Origin: Deinococcus aquiradiocola
GTDB lineage: Bacteria > Deinococcota > Deinococci > Deinococcales > Deinococcaceae
Reading direction: 5' to 3'
Length of the DNA: 64,000 nt
Assembly (NCBI RefSeq): GCF_014646915.1
Contig: NZ_BMOE01000003.1
Location: forward strand, 186,001 to 250,000
Position numbers and translations under genes: made by a program
Notes under the pieces: generated by a model
Told to the model about the DNA's origin: nothing
What the model saw: the letters and a program-made list of their open reading frames with translations, nothing else
The model's database searches: none
Shown: positions 1 to 7,772 of the stretch, piece by piece
How positions within the stretch are numbered: the first letter of the stretch is position 1
Layout of the letters: every line of letters begins with the position of its first letter

Positions 1-392
1 GCGACCTGCGCGTCGTTCAGGATCGCGTCGAGCGTCGTGCTGCCCCGGCTGGACGTCGCCTGCTGGACCGTCAGGGCATTCGTGGCCTTCAGGGCGCGCT
101 GCAGGGCCGCCGCGCTGTCCGCGTCGAGGCGGTCCACGAAGTAGTCGTTCGACACGACGCGCGCCTTGCTCTGCAGGATCGCGATGCTGTCCGACAGGTC
201 CTGCCCGTTCCGTCCGTCGGCGGCGAGGACGTCCGTGAGGGCCGCCTGCCGCACGAACTCCGAGAAGGCCCACCCGGTCAGGCTGATGCTCGACAGTTCC
301 GTCGCCCGCGTGAGGCGCGTGGACGCCGTCACGAACGCCGCGAACACCAGCACGATCGTGACGAGCAGCAGTCTGCCGCGCAGGCCCTTCAC
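1..392 (-). CDS. Membrane sensor protein, N-terminal part (cut by window edge)
   Basis: The reading frame is open from a GTG at 392 to the window edge, about 130 codons. The N-terminus (MKGLRGRLLLVTIVLVFAAF) is a basic stretch followed by one membrane segment. About 100 residues of soluble, probably extracytoplasmic sequence follow (QDLSDSIAILQSKARVVSND, then DADSAAALQRALKATN), as in the input domains of histidine kinases and diguanylate cyclases. It lies 34 nt downstream of the Moco-like lipoprotein and the HTH-receiver gene on the same strand. It is therefore likely the sensor of that operon, with the lipoprotein as its extracytoplasmic partner. The output domain lies outside the window, so kinase versus cyclase cannot be decided. 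Confidence 0.6.
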   Translation of the reverse strand, partial: MKGLRGRLLLVTIVLVFAAFVTASTRLTRATELSSISLTGWAFSEFVRQAALTDVLAADGRNGQDLSDSIAILQSKARVVSNDYFVDRLDADSAAALQRALKATNALTVQQATSSRGSTTLDAILNDAQV

Positions 393-426
393 GCCGGCCC
401 CCGGCGGACGTGGCGGGCCGCGTGCT

Positions 427-945
427 TCACCTCGCCTCAATGCGTTCGAGCTGCCAGACCCATGCCGAATCGTACTTCGCGGTGTTCAGCTTGTAGGCCT
501 GGTACGGGAACACGAGGTACACCGGACCCTGATCGCTGAGCTTCAGGGCCTTGCCGTCCGCTTCGAGCGCCAGGACGAGCGGCACGTCCTTGAGAGGTTT
601 CAGGTCGAGGTTGGTGGTGTAGCGGTCGTGCGCCACGAGGTGCAGCGTGGCGTCCTGCGGGATGCCCGTCCTGCGCAGCAGGTCGCTCAGGAGCGGCCCG
701 ACGTACCGGACGGGGCGGTTCTTGAGGCTGGGGTCCGGGGTGGTGTACGTCACGAGCCCCAGGGCCGCGAGGTCGCCCCGCGTGAAGCTGGTGGAGTGGC
801 CCGACGCGTCGGTGACGGTCAGGACCGTGCCGGTGGGCGCGTCCGCCGAGACGTCGAGCGCCGTGACCTTCTGGTAGGCCGGGCCGGGGCGGGAGCAGGA
901 GACGAGGGTCAGGAGGCACAGGCTGACAAGCGCGACTCTGTTCAT
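427..945 (-). CDS. Lipoprotein with oxidoreductase molybdopterin-binding-like fold
   Basis: 172 aa. The N-terminus MNRVALVSLCLLTLVSC carries a lipobox-like LVSC, so export and lipid anchoring are likely. The rest matches the short stand-alone version of the sulfite-oxidase/Moco domain: a TGTVLTVTDASG strand, a GPLLSDLLRRTGIP segment, then QGPVYLVFPYQAY and a C-terminal WVWQLERIEAR. The cysteine that ligates molybdenum in true sulfite oxidases is not seen, so a catalytic role is doubtful. Relatives of this short family often sit next to sensor kinases or GGDEF proteins, which fits the flanking regulator and sensor fragment. The ATG overlaps the stop of the upstream regulator (ATGA). Confidence 0.75.
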   Translation of the reverse strand: MNRVALVSLCLLTLVSCSRPGPAYQKVTALDVSADAPTGTVLTVTDASGHSTSFTRGDLAALGLVTYTTPDPSLKNRPVRYVGPLLSDLLRRTGIPQDATLHLVAHDRYTTNLDLKPLKDVPLVLALEADGKALKLSDQGPVYLVFPYQAYKLNTAKYDSAWVWQLERIEAR

Positions 946-1574
946 GCGGGTGACCTCTCCAGGGCGGGACGGGCGGGTTGCAGGAGCGTTTCGAGGTGGC
1001 GTTTCAGCACGGCGAACGGCACGGGTTTCGGCAGGACCGGCAGTTCCGGCGGCAGGCCGCCGCGCGCACCGATCTCGTGCGGGTCGAGACCCGTCACCAC
1101 GATCAGTGCCGGGTGCGGGACGAGCGCGTTCAGTCGGCGCACCAGTTCGAAGCCGTCCAGGCCCGGCAGGTGCAGGTCGAGGATCAGCACGTCCGGCTGC
1201 CACGCGCCCACCTCCACCAGGGCCTGAATACCGTTGTCGGTGGCGCGCAGGTCGAGCGGCAGGTCCCAGCCGCCGAGCGTCAGGGTGTAAAGCCGCAGCA
1301 GGGCGGCGTCGTCCTCCACCACCAGCACCTTGAGGGTGTGGCCGCGCAGGGCGCTCTCGCGTTCGGCCAGCATGCGGTCGAGCGAGGAGCGCAGGATGCG
1401 GCGGTGCCCGCCGTGCGTCTTGTAGGCCTGCAGCGCGCCCTGCTCCACCCACTGCTGCACGGTGCGCAGCGACACCCCGAGGCGGTCGGCGGCCTCGCGG
1501 GTGGTCAGGAAGGTTTCCACCGGCCCGCCTGCCGCTGACTCTGCTGGGACGTTCACTTCTTGCATATGTTTCAT
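942..1574 (-). CDS. Excisionase/MerR-type HTH fused to a response-regulator receiver domain
   Basis: 210 aa. Residues 20-72 form a helix-turn-helix of the MerR/excisionase class (TTREAADRLGVSLRTVQQWV, then the wing THGGHRRI). Residues 80-200 are a CheY-like receiver: VVEDDA acidic pocket, LILDLHLPGLDG with Asp133 as phosphoacceptor, VVTG with the switch Thr, and VLPKPVP with the conserved Lys. The order HTH then receiver is the reverse of common response regulators. It probably receives phosphate from the sensor encoded two genes downstream and binds DNA. An alternative Met sits at codon 4. First gene of the operon, divergent from the HD-GYP gene. Confidence 0.8.
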   Translation of the reverse strand: MKHMQEVNVPAESAAGGPVETFLTTREAADRLGVSLRTVQQWVEQGALQAYKTHGGHRRILRSSLDRMLAERESALRGHTLKVLVVEDDAALLRLYTLTLGGWDLPLDLRATDNGIQALVEVGAWQPDVLILDLHLPGLDGFELVRRLNALVPHPALIVVTGLDPHEIGARGGLPPELPVLPKPVPFAVLKRHLETLLQPARPALERSPA

Positions 1575-1681
1575 TTTTGCCGAATTCTGGGCGGAAGTCC
1601 ACCCGCCCCCGCATGGGGGAAGTCCGCGTAACGTGAGAGCCGGGCCTGTTCAGATGAGCGCCCGAGGAGGACAATGCGGGC

Positions 1682-1732
1682 ATGACCGCGACGCGCCGTC
1701 GAGGACCCCACACCCGGAGCGAGGCCGCGTGA
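1682..1732 (+). other. Possible short upstream ORF (16 codons) ahead of the HD-GYP gene
   Basis: A strong Shine-Dalgarno (GAGGAGG, 1664-1670) precedes an ATG at 1682 that opens a 16-codon frame. Its TGA (1730-1732) overlaps the GTG start proposed for the HD-GYP gene at 1729, so translation could be coupled. The GTG itself has only a weak ribosome site. Whether the peptide is made is unknown. Confidence 0.25.
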
Positions 1733-2445
1733 AGGTCATCCTGCCCGGGGACAGCCACGCCGGCCCGTTCCGGACCGAGGACCACACCTCCGTCCTCGAC
1801 GCGCAGCTCCGGCAGTACGCGCTGGAGATCGGCACCCTCTACCGCCGGTCCGAGCAGCAGCGCAGCGAACTCGAAGCGGCCACCCTGGCCGTCGTGAACG
1901 CCTTCATCATCGCGCTCGGCGCGCACGACCCCTACACCCGCGACCACACGAGCCGCGTCCAGCACCTCGCGCTCGCCACCGCCCGCCTCCTCGACTTCGA
2001 CGACGGGCGCCTCGAAGACGTGCGGCTCGGCAGCGTCCTGCACGACATCGGCAAGATCTCCGTCTCGGACAGCATCCTGCGCAAACCCGCCCGCCTGAGC
2101 GAACAGGAGTACGAGGACATCCGCCGCCACCCGTCCGTCGGCTGGCTGATGATCGAGAGTTTTCCGGCCCTGCAGGGCGCACGCAACTACGTGCTGTACC
2201 ACCACGAACGCTGGGACGGCAGCGGCTACCCGCACGGCCTGAAGGGCGACGCCATCCCCATCGAGGGCCGACTGCTCGCCGTGGTCGACGCCTACGACGC
2301 CATGACCAGCGACCGGTCGTACCGGCCCGGCCGTCCGCCCGCCGAGGCCGTGCAGGAACTCCTGCGCGTGAGCGGCACGCAGCTCGACCCGCAGGTCGTG
2401 CAGGCCTTCATCGCTGCGCTGCGGCGCGAAACGCCGCCCGGCTGA
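1729..2445 (+). CDS. HD-GYP domain c-di-GMP phosphodiesterase
   Basis: 238 aa from the GTG at 1729; an in-frame ATG at 1654 would add 25 residues. The protein is almost only an HD-GYP domain: HDPYTRDHTSRV, the metal-binding HDIGK, HHERWDGSGYPHGL (the GYP motif), then VVDAYDAMTSDRSY. All metal ligands look intact, so it should hydrolyse cyclic di-GMP in the cytoplasm. No receiver or PAS domain precedes it; the first 60 residues are probably helical (ALEIGTLYRRSEQQRSELEA). It is divergent from the HTH-receiver operon and may belong to the same signalling unit. Confidence 0.85.
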   Translation: MKVILPGDSHAGPFRTEDHTSVLDAQLRQYALEIGTLYRRSEQQRSELEAATLAVVNAFIIALGAHDPYTRDHTSRVQHLALATARLLDFDDGRLEDVRLGSVLHDIGKISVSDSILRKPARLSEQEYEDIRRHPSVGWLMIESFPALQGARNYVLYHHERWDGSGYPHGLKGDAIPIEGRLLAVVDAYDAMTSDRSYRPGRPPAEAVQELLRVSGTQLDPQVVQAFIAALRRETPPG

Positions 2446-2470
2446 CCGTACGCCGCACAGCACACGGAGC

Positions 2471-2504
2471 CGGGCGGGACAGTGCACCTGCACTGCCCCG
2501 CCCG
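2471..2504. terminator. Bidirectional hairpin between convergent genes
   Basis: A long GC-rich inverted repeat (outer arms CGGGCGGG and CCCGCCCG, inner arms AGTGCA and TGCACT, one mismatch) lies between the convergent HD-GYP gene and the sugar permease. There is no clear T-run. Confidence 0.6.
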
Positions 2505-2534
2505 ACGTGAACGACCCCCCCCCCGGAGTCCTTC

Positions 2535-3422
2535 TCACTTCAGGCCGGACGTCGCCATCACCCCCTCCGTCACGCGCCGCTGGAACAGCAGGTACGCGAT
2601 CACCATCGGCACGGCCGCCGCCATGGCGGACGCCATCGTCTTCGCGTACGCCACCCCGTACGCGGACTGCACCTGCGTGATTCCCACGGGAATCGTGAGC
2701 TTGCTGGTGTCGTTCATCACGATGAACGGCCACAGGAAGTTGTTCCACGCGGCGATGAACGTCACGATGGCGAGCGACACCGTGATGCTCCAGTTGAGCG
2801 GCAGGAAGATGCTGAACAGCACCCGCAGCTCCCCCGCACCGTCGATGCGGGCCGCGTCCCCCAGGTCACGCGGAATCTGATCGAAGAACTGCTTGTAGAT
2901 CACGACCGCGATCGGCGCGGCCAGCTGAGGCAGGATCAGGCCCAGGTTGTCGTTCACGAGGCCCAGGCGGTTCACCAGGATGAACAGCGGAATGATGCTC
3001 GCCTGGAACGGCAGCATGAAGCCCGCCATCACCAGCCAGTACAGCCACGTCCGCCCCCGGAACTGCAGCTGCGACAGCGCGAACGCGCACAGCACCGACA
3101 GCAGCAGCACCAGCACCGTGATCGCGCCGGACGTGAAGACGCTGTTCAGGTACCAGCGGACGATGGGGCTGTTCTGGAAGATGTACGTGTACGCGCTCAC
3201 GTCGAAGGTCTGCGGCCACAGGGTGGGCGGGTTCGCGATCGTCTCCTGCTCCGGCTTGAAGGACGTGATGGCCGCCCAGTACAGCGGGAACACCCACAGC
3301 AGGGCGAGCAGCACGGTCAGCACCGTGACGGCCACGCCGGGCGCGCGCCGCAGCCGCGTCGCGAGCGTCGGGGCGGGGCGCGTGCCGGTCGCCGTGCCGC
3401 CCGGGCGGGTGGTGGTCGTCAT
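2535..3422 (-). CDS. ABC sugar transporter permease, MalG/AraQ type
   Basis: 295 aa, the usual size for carbohydrate-uptake-1 (CUT1) permeases. Six membrane segments follow a short basic N-terminus. The cytoplasmic loop that docks the ATPase is present (DAARIDGAGELRVLFSIFLPL, the EAA motif). The ATG overlaps the stop of the upstream MalF-like gene (ATGA). With that permease and the binding protein it forms an oligosaccharide importer. The shared operator at the operon promoter suggests arabino-oligosaccharides, as for AraNPQ of Bacillus, but the substrate is inferred from context only. Confidence 0.85.
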   Translation of the reverse strand: MTTTTRPGGTATGTRPAPTLATRLRRAPGVAVTVLTVLLALLWVFPLYWAAITSFKPEQETIANPPTLWPQTFDVSAYTYIFQNSPIVRWYLNSVFTSGAITVLVLLLSVLCAFALSQLQFRGRTWLYWLVMAGFMLPFQASIIPLFILVNRLGLVNDNLGLILPQLAAPIAVVIYKQFFDQIPRDLGDAARIDGAGELRVLFSIFLPLNWSITVSLAIVTFIAAWNNFLWPFIVMNDTSKLTIPVGITQVQSAYGVAYAKTMASAMAAAVPMVIAYLLFQRRVTEGVMATSGLK

Positions 3423-4318
3423 ACGCTCCCCCGGCGCGTCAGGCGCGCCTGCACGGCCGTGACGAGCGCGATCACCAGCATCAGGACCACGCCGATGGTG
3501 GACGAGTACCCGCCGTGCTGCTGCTGGAAACCCTCACGGTACGAGTACAGCAGCAGCACCAGCGTCTTGTCGAAGGGGCCGCCCTGCGTCAGCAGGTAGA
3601 TCTGATCGAAGATCTTGAACTGCGCGATGAGCTGCAGCAGCAGGATCAGGCTCGTGACGGGCCACAGGTTCGGCCACGTGATCGACCAGAAGAGCCGCTG
3701 TCCGGCCGCGCCGTCCAGCGACGCCGCCTCGTAGATCTCGGCGGGAATGCCCTGCAGGCCCGCGATGAACAGCAGCACGTTGAAGCCCACCGTCCACCAG
3801 ATCGTCACGAGCGCCACGGCGGGCAGCGCCCACACGGGGTCCTGGAACCACGCGACGGTGCTGCCCGTCAGGGTGTTGACCAGTCCGAAGTTCGCGTCCA
3901 GCACCCAGTTCCAGACGTTCGTGACGACGCTGACCGGCAGCACGAACGGCAGGAAGAACAGCGCCAGCACCACGTTCTTCAGGCGGTTCAGGCGCACGAC
4001 CAGCAGCGCCAGCACCAGGCCCACCACCGTGTTCGGGACGGCGGTCAGCAGGATGAACAGCACCGTGTTCAGCAGGGCCGTCCAGAAGGTCGGGTCGCGA
4101 AGCAGCCGCGTGTAGTTCTGCAGGCCCACCCAGGCGCCTGCGCCGGTCAGGTCGGCGTTCGTGAAGCTGAGCTGCACCACGCGCAGCGTCGGGTAGATCA
4201 GGAACAGCAGGTACAGGATCAGGAACGGCAGGACGAGCAGCGCCGCCGTGCCCGCGCGCCTGCGGTCCAGCAGGCGGCGTTCGGGCGTTCGGGCGGCGGG
4301 CGGTAGGGTGTCGAGCAT
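3419..4318 (-). CDS. ABC sugar transporter permease, MalF/AraP type
   Basis: 299 aa. It has a charged N-terminus, a first membrane helix (LLVLPFLILYLLFLIYPTLR) and five further segments. The EAA loop is EAASLDGAAGQRLFWSITWP. The Shine-Dalgarno GGAGG is 6 nt before the ATG. It is the partner of the MalG-like permease immediately downstream and follows the binding-protein gene after a hairpin. The operon contains no ATPase; the pair probably uses a shared MsmX/UgpC-type ATPase encoded elsewhere, as is usual for CUT1 oligosaccharide systems. Confidence 0.87.
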   Translation of the reverse strand: MLDTLPPAARTPERRLLDRRRAGTAALLVLPFLILYLLFLIYPTLRVVQLSFTNADLTGAGAWVGLQNYTRLLRDPTFWTALLNTVLFILLTAVPNTVVGLVLALLVVRLNRLKNVVLALFFLPFVLPVSVVTNVWNWVLDANFGLVNTLTGSTVAWFQDPVWALPAVALVTIWWTVGFNVLLFIAGLQGIPAEIYEAASLDGAAGQRLFWSITWPNLWPVTSLILLLQLIAQFKIFDQIYLLTQGGPFDKTLVLLLYSYREGFQQQHGGYSSTIGVVLMLVIALVTAVQARLTRRGSV

Positions 4319-4348
4319 CGCGGGCCTCCTGGGGGCCGGGCGCGTGCA

Positions 4349-4376
4349 GGCGGACGGGGCGGCGTGCCTGTCCGCC
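4349..4376 (-). terminator. Intra-operon hairpin after the binding-protein gene
   Basis: Inverted repeat GGCGGAC/GTCCGCC with a 14-nt loop, between the binding-protein stop and the first permease. Such hairpins usually lower expression of the membrane genes relative to the binding protein. Confidence 0.4.
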
Positions 4377-4391
4377 GTGCGCGCGTCCGGG

Positions 4392-5690
4392 TTACTTCGT
4401 GAAGCCCTGCAGGGCCGCCTTGAATTTCGCGATGCCCTGTTCAGGCGTGGCCTGGCCGAGCAGCACCGGTACGAAGTTCACGCCGACCGAGTCGTACACC
4501 GGGCCGCCCACCCCGAAGATCGGCACGGTGGGTTCCAGGCGCGCGTCGGTGGCGGAGGTGGCGCTGTACATGGCGTTCGGCTGCAGGGCCTTGAAGGCGG
4601 CGCTGCCCTGCGTGGGCAGGTACGCGGGGATGTGCCCGCCGCCCGCCCAGGTCATGCCGCCCTGCTTGTTCACGTACCCGATGAAGGTCATGACGGCCTT
4701 GAGCTTCTCGGCGCTCATGGGCGTCTTGCTGTTCGCGGGAATGGCGAGCTCGTGCGAGTCGGCCCAGGTGGCGGTGTTGCCGCCGTACAGGGACGGGAAG
4801 CTCATCACGCCGTAGTCGAACTTGATCTGCCCTTTGGCTTTGGCGTCCACCATGGTCGGGACTTCCCAGTTGCCGTTCATCATCATGGCGGCGCGACCGG
4901 CGGTGAAGAGGGCGACGCCCGCGGGGTACGTGACGTTCTTGGTGGTGAGGCCCGCCTTGCTCCAGTCGGCCATGACCTGCAGGGCCGCCTTGCCCTTGGT
5001 GTCGAGGTCGCCGGTGTACAGTTTGCCGTCCTTGACCATGGTGCCGCCCTGCTGCAGGAACAGGCTGTACCACAGGCGCCACACGCTGGCGGGGTCCTGG
5101 TTGGTGCTGAGCGCGACGGGCGTGACGCCGGTTCTGGTCTTGATGGTGTTGAGCGCCGCGGTGAGGTCGGCGACGCTCTTCATGGCGGCCATCTTGCCGT
5201 CCGCGCCGATCAGGCCCGCCTTCTTGAGGAGGTCCTTGTTGTAGTAGATGACGAAGGTGTGCGTGTCGAGCGGGAGGGCGTAGAGGTTGCCGGCGTTGCC
5301 GCTGGCTTTCGCATCGGTGTTGAGGGTGCCGACGAGGTTCTGCTGGAAGTCGCTCGTCTTGAGGCCCGCGAGGCTGAGGTCGGCCTGCGTGAAGGGCCGC
5401 AGGTCTTTCTTCTGGAGTCCGGCGGGGACGGCGGACAGGTGGTACGTCATGACGTCGGGCGTCTGTCCGGACACGACGGCGGTGTGGACCTTGGTGTAGA
5501 AGGGGTTCCCCCAGGTCTGGGTGGTGCGCTGCACGACGATGTCCTTCTGGGAGGCGTTGAAGTCGTCCACGATCTGTTTCATGCGGATGCCGTCGCCGCC
5601 GCCGAAGAAGTCCCAGAAGACGACGGTGGTGGCCGCGTGGGCGCTGGTGCTGAGGGCGAGACTCAGGGCGAGCAGTGTACGTGTGCGCAT
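4392..5690 (-). CDS. Extracellular sugar-binding protein, family 1 (MalE/AraN type)
   Basis: 432 aa. The signal peptide (MRTRTLLALSLALSTSAHAA) has an AHA-A cleavage site. The mature protein starts TTVVFWDFFGGGD and contains the family-1 features DFNASQKDIVV, NAGNLYALPLDTHTFVIYYN and FTAGRAAMMMNGNWEVP. It captures a sugar outside the membrane for the two CUT1 permeases downstream. The start has a full GAGGAGG ribosome site 7 nt upstream. The promoter 100 nt upstream carries the operator shared with the arabinose genes, so arabinan fragments are the likely ligand. Confidence 0.87.
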   Translation of the reverse strand: MRTRTLLALSLALSTSAHAATTVVFWDFFGGGDGIRMKQIVDDFNASQKDIVVQRTTQTWGNPFYTKVHTAVVSGQTPDVMTYHLSAVPAGLQKKDLRPFTQADLSLAGLKTSDFQQNLVGTLNTDAKASGNAGNLYALPLDTHTFVIYYNKDLLKKAGLIGADGKMAAMKSVADLTAALNTIKTRTGVTPVALSTNQDPASVWRLWYSLFLQQGGTMVKDGKLYTGDLDTKGKAALQVMADWSKAGLTTKNVTYPAGVALFTAGRAAMMMNGNWEVPTMVDAKAKGQIKFDYGVMSFPSLYGGNTATWADSHELAIPANSKTPMSAEKLKAVMTFIGYVNKQGGMTWAGGGHIPAYLPTQGSAAFKALQPNAMYSATSATDARLEPTVPIFGVGGPVYDSVGVNFVPVLLGQATPEQGIAKFKAALQGFTK

Positions 5691-5773
5691 GGTATTGCCT
5701 CCTCGGCGGGGCAGGGGCAGGGTGTGGGCCCGGCGTCCCTGGTACGGAGTGACGACCCTCGGTGAAATTGTGT

Positions 5774-5815
5774 TGTGAACGATCACAGCGTAAGTCGGTG
5801 TTCAGGCGATGTCAA
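5774..5815 (-). promoter_or_regulatory. Promoter and operator of the MalEFG-type operon
   Basis: On the minus strand a perfect -35 TTGACA (5815-5810), a 17-nt spacer and a weak -10 TACGCT (5792-5787) are followed directly by the palindrome TGTGATCGTTCACA (5787-5774; TGTGAACGATCACA on the plus strand). The operator starts at the last base of the -10, so a bound protein would cover the start point and repress. The same palindrome occurs at four other promoters of the window. Confidence 0.75.
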
Positions 5816-5850
5816 GATCATCCCGGGCCACGCCCGAACCGACCGCCGCT

Positions 5851-7386
5851 TCAGGCGGGCGCATGCCGACTCGTCAGCACCGTGAACGACAGCGGCGGCA
5901 GCAGCAACGTCACCTTCCCGCCGTCCAGCACCGGCAGCGCGATCGGGCGACTCGTGACCGCGTCCGGCACCTCGAAACTGTTCGCGGCGCGCGGATCTCT
6001 GCCGCTCATCTGCCACGCGCCCGTCAGCGACCCCGGCGACACGTCCTCCCAGTTCAGCGTCACCTGCATCGCCTGCCCCTGCGAACGGTTCACGAGGAAC
6101 ACGGCGCCGTCCCCGCTCGGCGCGTCGAAACTGGCCGTCACGTCCAGCAGCGGCACCTCCCCGAACTTCCTCGTCTCGTGCGTCGGCGCGTCCACCAGCA
6201 CGTCCAGCGAGTCGCCCGCCGCGTGCCGGCTGAACAGCGTCAGCGGGTAGAAGATCGTCTGCCGGAACATCCCGTCCCGGCGCGTCATGATCGGCGCGAT
6301 CACGTTCACGATCTGCGCGATGCACGCGATCTTGACGACGTCCGCCTTGCGCAGGAACGTCCCCAGCCACTGCGCGACCACCAGCGCGTCCTCCAGGTTG
6401 TACACCTCTTCCAGGATGTGCGGCGCTTCGGCCCACTCGCCGTCCCCGCCCGTCGCGCGGTACCAGACGTTCCACTCGTCCCAGCACAGGTACACGTCCT
6501 TGCGGGAGCGCCGCTGCGCCTTCGCGAGCCGGATGGCGGCCGCGACCGTGTCCACGTGCTCGTCGAAGTGCACGCTGCTCGCCAGGTAAGAGTCGGTGTC
6601 CACCTGTTCCTTCGGCTCGCCCATGTTCGGATTTCCCGCGTAGTAGTGCATCGAGAAGTAGTCGATGTGCTCCCAGGCGCGCTCCAGCACGGTCCGGTCC
6701 CAGCTGGGGAAGGTGTCCATCGCGGTGTTCGACGAGCCGCACGCGATGGTCTTGATGCCGGGGTCCGTCCAGCGCATCAGCTTGGCGGCCTCGACGGCCT
6801 TGTCGGCGTACGCGGCGGCGTCCAGGTGCCCGATCTGCCAGGGGCCGTCCATCTCGTTGCCCAGGCACCAGTACTTCACGCCGTACCCTTCCCGCTGGCC
6901 GTTCGCGGCGCGCAGGTCGCTGTAGTGCGTGCCGGTGGGGAGGTTCATGTACTCCACGAGGTCGGCGGCGTCCTGGATGCTGCCGGTGCCGAGGTTCACG
7001 GCCCACATCGGTTCCGTGCCGAGTTCGCGGGCGAAGTCCATGAACTCGTGCGGTCCGAACTGGTTCGTTTCGGTGGAGCGCCACGCGAGGGCGCGGCGGC
7101 GGGGCCGCTCGGCTTTCGGGCCGATGCCGTCCTGCCAGCGGTAGCCGGAAACGAAGTTCCCGCCCGGGTAGCGCATGATGCGGTAGTTGGTCTCGCGCAG
7201 GGCGGCCATCACGTCGCTGCGCAGACCGCGTTCGTCGGCGAGGGGAGAGGCCGGGTCGTAGATGCCCTCGTAGATGCAGCGTCCCATGTGTTCGGCGAAG
7301 CCGCCGAAGATGAGGGGCGAGATCGCGCCGACGGTTCGCCGGGTGTGCAGGGAGACGCGGGCGGTGAGCGCTTCTGGTGTCGTCAT
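5851..7386 (-). CDS. abfA: Alpha-L-arabinofuranosidase, GH51
   Basis: 511 aa, standard length for bacterial GH51. It removes terminal alpha-L-arabinofuranosyl groups from arabinan or arabinoxylan fragments. The TIM-barrel part covers residues 1-380 with GNEMDGPWQ (Glu178, acid/base) and CWDEWNVW (Glu304, nucleophile). A C-terminal beta-sandwich ends LPPLSFTVLTSRH. There is no signal peptide, so it acts in the cytoplasm on imported oligosaccharides. The start has AGGAG 4 nt upstream. Its promoter region carries its own copy of the shared operator and is divergent from the first RbsABC-type operon. Confidence 0.92.
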   Translation of the reverse strand: MTTPEALTARVSLHTRRTVGAISPLIFGGFAEHMGRCIYEGIYDPASPLADERGLRSDVMAALRETNYRIMRYPGGNFVSGYRWQDGIGPKAERPRRRALAWRSTETNQFGPHEFMDFARELGTEPMWAVNLGTGSIQDAADLVEYMNLPTGTHYSDLRAANGQREGYGVKYWCLGNEMDGPWQIGHLDAAAYADKAVEAAKLMRWTDPGIKTIACGSSNTAMDTFPSWDRTVLERAWEHIDYFSMHYYAGNPNMGEPKEQVDTDSYLASSVHFDEHVDTVAAAIRLAKAQRRSRKDVYLCWDEWNVWYRATGGDGEWAEAPHILEEVYNLEDALVVAQWLGTFLRKADVVKIACIAQIVNVIAPIMTRRDGMFRQTIFYPLTLFSRHAAGDSLDVLVDAPTHETRKFGEVPLLDVTASFDAPSGDGAVFLVNRSQGQAMQVTLNWEDVSPGSLTGAWQMSGRDPRAANSFEVPDAVTSRPIALPVLDGGKVTLLLPPLSFTVLTSRHAPA

Positions 7387-7517
7387 GGGGCTCCTGTACG
7401 GGTGAGGACCGGGCGTGACGACCCGTGACCCCGGCGGGTGCGGGGCGGGTCTGGCGCGCGGACCATGCGCGGGTGGCTCGCTCCTGGACGGGCGAGACGG
7501 GATGGGCTGACAGGTAC

Positions 7518-7545
7518 AGCATACATTGTGATCGTTCACGGTCAA
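7518..7545 (-). promoter_or_regulatory. Promoter of the GH51 gene with operator in the spacer
   Basis: On the minus strand -35 TTGACC (7545-7540), a 16-nt spacer and -10 TATGCT (7523-7518). The palindrome (7540-7527; plus strand TGTGATCGTTCACG, last base off consensus) fills most of the spacer instead of following the -10, so repression here would block polymerase binding itself. Confidence 0.7.
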
Positions 7546-7702
7546 GTCTCCTGGACCGGCTGTGCGGCACGTGGGCGCCCTGTCGGCCGATCACCCCGGG
7601 CGGCCTCGCCTCCACGCCCACCCGCCGGACGCCGCGCCTGTCCGGCGCACGGCCAGCATGCTGCCCGGAGAGGGATCGGGACGGAGGTCCGGGCGGGAGC
7701 GC

Positions 7703-7745
7703 TTGACGTCACTGGAAGGCATCGTCTAATCTGTGATCGTTCACA
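7703..7745 (+). promoter_or_regulatory. Promoter and operator of the first RbsABC-type operon
   Basis: -35 TTGACG (7703-7708), a 16-nt spacer and -10 TCTAAT (7725-7730). The palindrome TGTGATCGTTCACA follows at 7732-7745 over the expected start point. It faces away from the GH51 promoter about 190 bp to the left, so this intergenic region holds two operators. Confidence 0.8.
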
Positions 7746-7772
7746 AAAGCAGATCCCTGGAGGAAGACATCC

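Noticed and set aside
2515..2525. Run of C residues before the sugar permease stop
   Set aside because: Simple homopolymer in a GC-rich intergenic region without any associated signal.
427..2748. Long minus-strand open frame of 773 codons
   Set aside because: It is a high-GC shadow frame; its repetitive Arg/Ala/Gly/Val sequence shows no family motifs except where it runs into the real Moco-like lipoprotein at its end.
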